In this document: one piece after another, positions 56,961-64,000 of the stretch
Position numbering within the stretch: position 1 is the stretch's first letter
Layout of the letters: every line of letters begins with the position of its first letter
Source: Arthrinium phaeospermum
Taxonomy: Eukaryota; Ascomycota; Sordariomycetes; Amphisphaeriales; Apiosporaceae
Reading direction: 5' to 3'
DNA length: 64,000 bases
Assembly (NCBI GenBank): GCA_006503535.1
Contig: QYRS01000003.1
Coordinates: 1,984,001 to 2,048,000 of the forward strand
Translations under genes and position numbers: made by a program
The notes under the pieces: model-generated
Seen by the model: only the letters and a program-made list of their open reading frames with translations
Told to the model about the DNA's origin: nothing
Database searches by the model: none

Positions 56961-58290
56961 GGGGACTTGAGAGCTAATACAGCGTTAATCAGTTTCGCAG
57001 TGATTGTCAAGACGTGTAGCTGGGTAGGCTGTTGCTCTGAGAGAAACATCTTATTGATGAGAAATGAGTTAACCAAATGACTGGCCATCTATCGGCCTAG
57101 GTAGGAGCTGTCCAGACCTCAGAAGCCGCAAGTTGCTTCTCTCCCCGTTTGTCTTTGATGCCTGGTACTGGGCCATGGGAACCTGGAAAGTATGAAAATG
57201 CCCAACAGCGGTTGGCCGCGTGACCACATTATATCACGACTTAGACAGGACCCTTTGGTGCTGAGGTCCTTTGTAAGTAGCCTCTAACAAACCTCGGGAG
57301 CCCCTGACAACGAGAGAACATCACCATGATGCTAGATGTTGCCCGGAGCTATGTCTCAGCCCCCTTTAATCCTCCAAGTCGGAATCTTTTTGTTTGCCAA
57401 CGAATGCGGCGCATATAGGTACGTCTATGTGTATTGGCTGATACAAACACCATTAAGTCTCTGACCAGATTTCTCAGTCCCTCCATTTACCTTGCGCACC
57501 CTAAACAGGGTCTGATGAGCAAAATGACGATTCTCCATGCGCGGATGAGGAGGAGACTCATCGAGATGCTAGGGGTATCTTCCAATCCTGTGGGTATATT
57601 CGGCCCACTCGTTCCAGATATCTGTAAGTCACACACTGATAGATTCTTCTTCGGATGAGGGAACAGTATTATTGAGCTTCTCTGGGCAACATATTACGTA
57701 CGGCATCGGTTTAACAGCAGCAGGATGCTCTTTCTCGAGTCAGTAATGGCTCGATATCTCTCGTTGGACCTGTCCCGTAGTAGCCAATGCGACACTGGAA
57801 GATCGGCACTAGGGGTATCCCAGGAACAACCCCAGTGGTACTGTTGCCAAGCTAATCGCCAAGATAACCTAGGTCCGAAAAGCAGCCAAAACTAAAGGTG
57901 CACCCCAGTTCTCAGCTGGCCGGGGACCTTCGATTACCGGGAATCTTGAGAAACGTGCCAGACGTCAATCATCTTGACTGGTTGCATCTGAGATGCCTCG
58001 CCCAGCCCAGCTGCCTCATTCGGCCTCGCATGTCCGATTGCCTAGATCGACCACTGGCCTATGAATCTCATTGGCCGTCTTGTCTTGGCGAACTGGCCGT
58101 CCACTTTTCATCTCCGTGTGCCGAAGATACGGAAATGGCAAGCCAATGCATGCTGGGGGTTCAATGAACCTGCAGCAATCGATACACATATATCAATGGC
58201 TTGTTCCAACGTACTCGACGCCCCAACCCAGCTTGGTTCTCGCGTTGCCTTAAAGACCAATTCGCCGGAGCCAGATACTATCGAGCCACC
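56961..58290. other. Divergent intergenic region
   Basis: Upstream DNA of the RNase H gene (-) and the EEP gene (+). Small frames only; no gene seen. Confidence 0.5.
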
Positions 58291-60370
58291 ATGAAGGGAA
58301 GTTCTCTGTTATCGTGGCTAACCGCCACCTTGGTCGCCAATGTCTCGGCACTCACTATTGGAGAAATCAATGGCGATCGATTTTTGTCGCCTTATAACGG
58401 GCAAGACGTCACTAATGTAACGGGCATCGTAACGGCGAAGGGTCCCGACGGCCTCTGGGTTCGATCCGTCAGAGAGGGCTCCGACAGTCGCATCTCGGAC
58501 GCCGTTTACATCTACGGCTCTGCGCTCGCCAAGAACGCCTCCATCAGTGCGGGAGATGTCCTCGTGTTGAGTGGCAAGGTCAGCGAGTATAGGTCGAACA
58601 AGGACTACCTATATCTGACAGAGATCACGTCACCGGAGGTCGCGGCGATTTTGGAACATGACAAGCCAGTCGCACCGAAAGTCATCGGCAAAGATACTCT
58701 CAGCCCGCCAACCGTGCAGTATACGAGCCTGGACGAAGGCGACGTCTTTGCGGTCCCGAATAACAAGAGCCTTGTCTCGGTCGTAAACCCCGTCTTGGAG
58801 CCGGAGGAGTACGGCCTAGACTTCTGGGAGAGCTTGTCGGGTCAATTGGTCACAGTCAAGAGTCCACGAGCTATTGGTAGGCCGAACAGATACGGCGATA
58901 CTTGGGTTGTGGGTGATTGGGTCACATCAGGCGAGAATGGCCGTGGGGGTTTGACCACCACGCCCAAAGGTGCGTTTTATTATGAATATCAAGACTTAGC
59001 AGTAGAGAGCTGATCAAATCCATAGACAGCAACCCTGAGGGAATCGTCATTGGCACGCCCCTGGATGGCTCCAAGAACCCTACCGATACTAAGCTCGGAG
59101 ACACACTCGAAGACATCACGGGCGTGGTGTACCAAGCGTTCGGCTTCTACAGGATCCTGCCGCTGACCAAGGTCACTGTTGTAAGCTCTCAGGAGCCTGC
59201 GCTGCCACCCGCGACTTCGCTTACCAGCGACGGCGTGTGCTCCGGCTTGACCATTGGCTCCTACAACATCGAGAACTTCTGGCCGGGCGACACGGCCCAC
59301 GTCCAGGCCGTTGCGCAGCACATCGTCGACTTCCTGAAGACGCCCGACCTGGTCTTCCTTCAAGAGGTCCAGGACGACAACGGGGCGACCGACGACGGGA
59401 CCGTGAGCTCGGACCTGACCCTTTCGACGCTGGCGGCCGCCATCGAGACCGCGAGCGGGGGCGTCGGATACAACTTCACCTACGTCGCCCCCGTCAACGA
59501 CCAGGACGGCGGCGCGCCCGGCGGCAACATCCGCACCGCGTACCTGTTCCGCCGGGACGTCCTGGCGCTGCGGGACCCCAACCCGGCCGGCTCGACCACC
59601 GCTAACGAGGTCCTGCCCGGCGGTGCGCTCAGGTACAACCCGGGCCTGATCGACCCGACCAACGCCGCCTTCACCAACAGCCGCAAACCTCTCGCCGCGG
59701 CGTGGCAGACGCTGGACGGAAACAACACCTTCTACACCGTCAATGTGCACTGGGGCTCCAAGGGCGGCTCCTCGTCCATCCACGGCGATGCCCGACCCCC
59801 TGTGAACGGCGGCGTCGAGGATCGCGTTGCACAGGCGGAGGTTACGGCAGTAAGTGTTTTTTCCTCCTTGAATAATTCTTGTTTCGCCAACTCGAATTGT
59901 CAAATCATTATGTGCAGTTCAAGTTTTGAGATGGCCCAATTGACCCGCCCCTTTTCTCTTAGAACTTTATTGCGGCTATCCTGGCCGAGGACCCCGAGGC
60001 CAACATCATCTCGTCGGGCGACTTCAACGAGTACCCGTTTGTCAAGCCCATCACCGACTTCGAGTCGCAGTCTCGGATGGAAGACCTGGATGTCGTCGCC
60101 GGCATCGACGTCCTCGAGCGCTACAGCTATCTGTACGACATGAACACCCAGGAGCTCGACCACATGTTCGGTGAGTAATCGGATATCTATTTCATGATAT
60201 TCAACAAAGAACGCCCTACTGATATTTCACGACGGTAAAAAGTGAGCCCTGCGCTGGCGAAGACGAAGCCCCAGTTCGAGCACATTCACGTCAACACGTG
60301 GATTGCCTACGATGATATGGTCTCGGATCATGATCCAAGTGTGGCTAAGATGAACTTGTGCAAGTATTAG
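58291..60370 (+). CDS. Secreted endonuclease/exonuclease/phosphatase-fold protein
   Basis: Four exons, 58291-58969, 59026-59849, 59963-60170 and 60243-60370, give 612 residues; introns are 56, 113 and 72 bases. The start is the ATG after GCCACC. A signal peptide (about 1-20, L-V-A-N-V-S-A) precedes an OB-like N-terminal domain (V-T-G-I-V-T-A-K-G, similar to the YhcR/ExeM type). The EEP catalytic domain begins S-Y-N-I-E-N-F, then F-L-Q-E-V-Q-D-D, V-N-V-H-W-G-S-K and S-G-D-F-N-E, and ends S-D-H-D-P with H600. All metal and acid/base residues of the fold are present. The likely role is an extracellular DNase or related phosphodiesterase for nutrient scavenging or DNA degradation. The nuclease substrate is inferred. 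Confidence 0.9.
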
Positions 60371-61018
60371 TGCGACTCCAATTCGATGATTGATTGAGTA
60401 GATTATATTTGCAAGGCCATTTTGCCAAGTCATAATCTTTTCAGAGTGCGTAATCTGGGCCATGGTCTTTCAGGCATTGGCCCAAGTGGTCTCGGCCTAT
60501 ATATTCCAACTTCGATCGCGAGACAGATTTCGTCGTCTGGCAGCTTGTGAAATCGGCAGCCAAATGATATATACTGTGCAGTTTTTGGAATGAGTTTATG
60601 AAAGTTGTAGAAGCCACGCCGTTGTCTTATGCTCTTTGTGATTGCCAGGTAGGGTTAACGAACAAAATCAAAACACTTGCCATTGCCGAACTATATATGA
60701 TCACCCCGTTATGAGGCTTAGCTTTCAAAAGCAAACCAATCCTAAAAATAATGCCAATTTGATAGAGCGTATATGTCGATCAGGCAGCAGCAATTGCTAT
60801 CTATAGGATCTATGGCGAGCTGATATGAGCGGCGACGCCACAGGAGAGTAGTAGTGTGCCTGATGTTTCTTCCCCGCATTGGCGATGCCTGCTGGAGGGG
60901 ACCAATCGCCTTCGAGAAAATAACGAGCAGCCTCCGACTGCGTGAATGAATTGTAACCTCCTCTTGTACTTCGTCTCCAATACTCGATCATAGACGTACT
61001 ATAAACCTGCCGCCGATA
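60371..61018. other. Intergenic
   Basis: 3' UTR of the EEP gene and promoter of the ankyrin gene. A 90-codon minus frame (60797-61069) overlaps the ankyrin start and is not accepted as a gene. Confidence 0.45.
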
Positions 61019-62835
61019 ATGACCCATAACCTCCATCTTCCCTTCGAAATACTTCTCGAGATCATCCACTATACATGTTCAGCCATCTTCCATAATGTGG
61101 ACCACAGGTTCACGAGACCGTGCCTCAAGCACGCCGTTAATCTACGCTTGGTTAATAGTAGGCTCATTTTCTCTTCTACTCCACTTCCACTCCTAGATAA
61201 TCGTTATACAAGCGCAGGTTAACTAAGTCTCGTCTCTACGTTCTATTGTGTACAGGGATGTTTGATGAAGTGGTCCTTCCGATCTTGCATGTCGAAAGGA
61301 GTGTACTCCAATTTCACCATTCCTGGACAAGACCTTTCTTCAAACAAAGCCAACTGTTTGCCCCCTTCGCTGCCAGAATCCTCTACAGCGAACAGGGACA
61401 GAAGGATGCGCCAAGCAGTTTGCTGCATCGTGTGCTCGACGCGCTCGACGTCGTCCCTGCTAGAGATGAACGGCTGAAGGCACTGGCTATCCTGTACCGA
61501 CAGTCGTGCGACTGCATACAACTGCTTCCTCAGCCGCCCTGGTCCAGCTGTCGTATGCCGTTCACTAAAGAAGGCTATGGCTACTCACGGCCGCAAACGG
61601 ACCGCGAATCGGAGTTACAGAGCCACTTGGTACCGGCCGCCATTCTGCTGGGAATCCCTGGGCCCTGCGAAGCCGTCCTCGCCTCCTCCAAGGTAGCGGG
61701 TGACGACGCGGAAAAGCTGATGACGGAAAATAGCGAGCATTTTGGCACACCGCTCTACGCCGCCATCAAGGCACACCGAAATGAACTGGCCCTCAGCATC
61801 CTGAGCTGGATGCAGCGAACAAATCGCAGGGACTCGCGCGACTGCATCCGCGCTGCGGTAATCTCAAACAACGCGGTCATGTTGCCACCGTTACTCCAGC
61901 ATACCCGGTGGTTCATAGGAGACGAAGTCGGTATTTTGAGAGACGGCCTGATAGAAAACGAGCGCTGCATTTTGTGGGAAGCACTGGCCGAAGCGGCTAA
62001 ACTTGGCCATGTGGTTGTGGCATCTTACCTCTTCAACCATGCCCGAGAATTCCATCCGCAGGTGATCAACGACGACTATCTCCTGACCGAGTCTGTACAG
62101 CATGCGTCACTATGGGGGCACATCGACTACCTCGAGCTGCTGATTCGACAAGGGGATGTTGACTTGGGGGCCCGGCTTCACGAGAACGGATGCCGCGCGA
62201 ATTCTCTCATGATAGCCGCCTGGAGAGGAGACAGCGAGCTTCTCCACTGGCTCATCCGCCAAGGCGTCCGTTCCGGGAGTGCTGATGGCGAGTTCAAGTG
62301 GGGTCCGATCATGGCCGCCATAGACGGCGATCAGCCTGATTCTCTGCGCATCCTTTTCGAAGCCGGCATCGGCGTGACCATCAGCGGCGATGACTGGGAC
62401 GAGGACTTCTACCGCATACTTGTACTGCAATCAAACAAGGCGTTCCGATACCTCGTCCTCGAAACGACCGCAGTTTCCCGGGACCCACCGGATCTCAACT
62501 ATTGGATGGCCAAAGCATGCGCCTGGGGGAATCTCGGCATGGTCGAGGTTCTTTTCGAGGCCGGCGTGCCAGTCCACATTCCGCTAGGGGTTGAGTGTCT
62601 CGACGAACCAGAAGGGGGCACGCCCGTATGGACAGCGATGCATTTTGCCTTGGCCTCTTCCATGCCCGGCGCGAAGGATGTCGTTAGTAAACTGCTTAGG
62701 ATGGGCGTGCCGAAGCCCATGGGAAGCGATTATGAGTCCGATGCTATGGGCGGTTTCCGGGAGGGTATGTTTGAGCCCGACTCTAGGACGTATTGGTCTA
62801 GCATGCCGCACAGCACCAAAATCGGATGGACTTGA
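61019..62835 (+). CDS. Ankyrin-repeat protein with F-box-like N-terminus
   Basis: Exons 61019-61157 and 61256-62835 give 572 residues; the 98-base intron (GTAGGC to TACAG) joins L-R-L-V-N to R-M-F-D-E-V-V-L-P. The N-terminal L-P-F-E-I-L-L-E-I-I-H-Y and N-L-R-L-V-N pattern is F-box-like, as in many fungal F-box/ankyrin proteins. Divergent ankyrin units follow, the clearest being G-T-P-L-Y-A-A-I-K-A-H, A-S-L-W-G-H-I-D-Y-L-E-L-L and A-C-A-W-G-N-L-G-M-V-E-V-L-F-E-A-G-V. If the F-box is real it would recruit SCF ubiquitin ligase; the target is unknown. The upstream ATG sits in poor context, so the start is fairly, not fully, certain. Confidence 0.82.
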
Positions 62836-63469
62836 GCTCGGTTCCGATCGATACGCATGCAAACCAGTGGCGCCAATGCACAGCTATTGCCATTGCCACA
62901 GCATCCATAGCGTCTGGCGCTTCTGAATAGCCGGCGGGCATGGAAGCCAAATTTGAGTGAAATGGCCGGCTGAGGCTGATTACTGGTGCTTAACTGTGTA
63001 AACATTTGTCGAGGAACTTTGCAACTACGTTTGAGCCGCCACCCAAAGTGGCGGTTGCCCTTTTCAGCACGAGACCCTTCCTTCCCTTTCCTTCCAGACA
63101 AGGCCCCAACTGCTACACTGTCGTTCGAAGCTCCTTCCTTCCTTCATTGGCTGTATTGTATATCCTGCCTTCGGAAGGACACATCATACCTTTAACTCCT
63201 TACTACATGTTATCGTTCCTGATTCCATTGTGCAAATATGGGTTCCAGAAGACTGGCTACCTACATACCTAGCACGCAACGCGTATTATGCCTTGCGCGT
63301 GTTACATCGACCAAGACCAGTCGGGCTTAGGTAGGCATGCTTCCTCGCCCTGGGGATGAGGTGGACCAAGAGATTTGAGTTCAACGACACCCGGAGTCAC
63401 CACATCTCAAGCTTCACTTCCCCTCCTACTTGCGAGGATTTATCTATCACATCAACACGTTCTCCCATT
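62836..63469. other. Intergenic
   Basis: 3' region of the ankyrin gene up to the tRNA-like sequence. C/T-rich near 63072-63110. No gene seen. Confidence 0.5.
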
Positions 63470-63551
63470 GACCGGGTCGGTATAGCCTAGCGGTAGTATC
63501 ATTATTATATTATACTTAAAAGGCAAGAGGGTTCGACTCCCTCTGCGGTCG
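63470..63551 (+). pseudogene. tRNA-like sequence with intact Pol III boxes, broken anticodon arm
   Basis: The A box (63483-63493, TAGCCTAGCGG) and B box (63530-63540, GGTTCGACTCC) match consensus. The T arm (GAGGG stem, TTCGACT loop, CCCTC) is perfect, and the 3' acceptor strand TGCGGTC pairs with most of GACCGGG at 63470. Between the D and T arms the sequence is almost pure A/T and cannot form a five-pair anticodon stem, so no anticodon can be called. A degraded tRNA gene or the head of a tRNA-derived SINE are the options. Confidence 0.5.
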
Positions 63552-63557
63552 CTTAAA

Positions 63558-63577
63558 TTTTTTCCCTTTATTTTTTT
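63558..63577 (+). terminator. Pol III-type oligo-T terminator
   Basis: Two T runs (six and seven T) lie just after the tRNA-like sequence, as expected downstream of a Pol III unit. Confidence 0.5.
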
Positions 63578-63739
63578 AAAAAATATTATTTTTTCTTAAC
63601 TTTCCCACATTACCCCTTCATGATGGATGGATTGGCCGTCCCCATTGTCTCTCCGAATCGCGTAACCTCAGGCTCACATTAACTCGACATCGTTCCGAAC
63701 GGCAATGCATCGTCCGAAATCTGTAGGTGGTTGGATGGG

Positions 63740-64000
63740 TTACTGCTGGTGGTCTTCGGGCTTGATCCATTCCCATGATTGGAACTTGGCATCGCCATGA
63801 CGCCAAACCTTCGCGTCCTCCTCTTCCCGGTGTTTCGACTCATCTGCCAGGAACTGCGTCAGGTTTCCTTGCTTCTCCGCCTGGATTTGTCGTCCGGCCG
63901 CACGAAGGTTCCAAATGCTTCCAGATGCGTGTTTACGAATCTTGACAAGACTCGTGTTCTCGTAGGCCTGGATCCAAGCCCCGCGGTTGGAGGGATTACT
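63740..64000 (-). CDS. C-terminal part of an unrecognised gene, cut by window edge
   Basis: An open frame without internal stop runs from the right edge to TAA at 63742-63740, 86 residues. The content is clearly protein-like: I-R-K-H-A-S-G-S-I-W-N-L-R-A-A-G-R-Q, then a charged helix D-E-S-K-H-R-E-E-E-D-A-K-V-W-R, and a C-terminal S-W-E-W-I-K-P-E-D. It contains no methionine, which is why start-based scanning misses it. The family is not recognised; a compact helical end such as that of a small mitochondrial or ribosomal protein is possible but only a guess. Confidence 0.6.
   Translation of the reverse strand, partial: SNPSNRGAWIQAYENTSLVKIRKHASGSIWNLRAAGRQIQAEKQGNLTQFLADESKHREEEDAKVWRHGDAKFQSWEWIKPEDHQQ

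Noticed and set aside
60797..61069. A 90-codon minus-strand frame overlapping the ankyrin gene start
   Set aside because: It overlaps a well-supported spliced gene in antisense and lacks promoter or family support, although its content is mildly protein-like.
1..64000. CRISPR arrays, insertion sequences, prophage or integrated viral genes
   Set aside because: None seen; the DNA is fungal nuclear sequence with spliceosomal introns, and no transposase, integrase or reverse transcriptase could be read.

Overview
This is a window of nuclear DNA from a filamentous ascomycete (Pezizomycotina, most likely Sordariomycetes). Introns are short (51 to about 200 bases), begin GTAAGT, GTGAGT or GTACGT, carry CTGAC or CTAAC branch points and end in YAG. 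Genes lie on both strands without operons. Families typical of filamentous fungi are present (DUF6594, Clr5-ankyrin, GT32, flotillin, BYS1-like), and one strongly AT-rich island (about 3390-3634) looks like RIP damage.

Layout. 0-10 kb: the 3' part of a bZIP factor, a BYS1/thaumatin-like secreted protein (-), a berberine-bridge-type FAD oxidase, a GT32 glycosyltransferase and frataxin. 10-30 kb: a small spliced gene missed by simple frame scanning (10404-10703, -), a Clr5/ankyrin protein, an APC-family permease, a four-exon protein with a possible C48-like protease pattern (-), a coding-like orphan exon (20359-20598, -), a Gly/Gln-rich LysM protein (-), an HSL-type esterase (-) and a cytochrome P450. 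30-45 kb: a long gene-poor stretch with a G-quadruplex-like tract, a 72-residue protein behind a long pyrimidine-rich leader, a divergent pair (coiled-coil protein and DUF6594 membrane protein), a second FAD oxidase (-), a secreted protein with 12 cysteines, and a PPxY-containing protein (-). 45-64 kb: flotillin, a basic unknown protein (-), the Arp2/3 subunit ARPC3, TRM6 (-), a LYC1-like acetyltransferase (-), an RNase H1-like protein (-), a secreted endonuclease/exonuclease/phosphatase-fold protein, an ankyrin protein, a tRNA-like pseudogene, and the C-terminus of a gene that runs off the right edge.

The content mixes housekeeping genes (frataxin, TRM6, ARPC3, LYC1-like, RNase H) with lifestyle-linked accessory genes (secreted proteins, P450, two flavoprotein oxidases, esterase, permease). 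No polyketide synthase, NRPS or terpene synthase is present, so the oxidative genes do not form a recognisable biosynthetic cluster. Exon structures were worked out by hand from splice signals, phase and reading-frame continuity. The least certain are the bZIP start, the 5' exon of the coiled-coil gene and the two small minus-strand loci at 10.4 and 20.4 kb.
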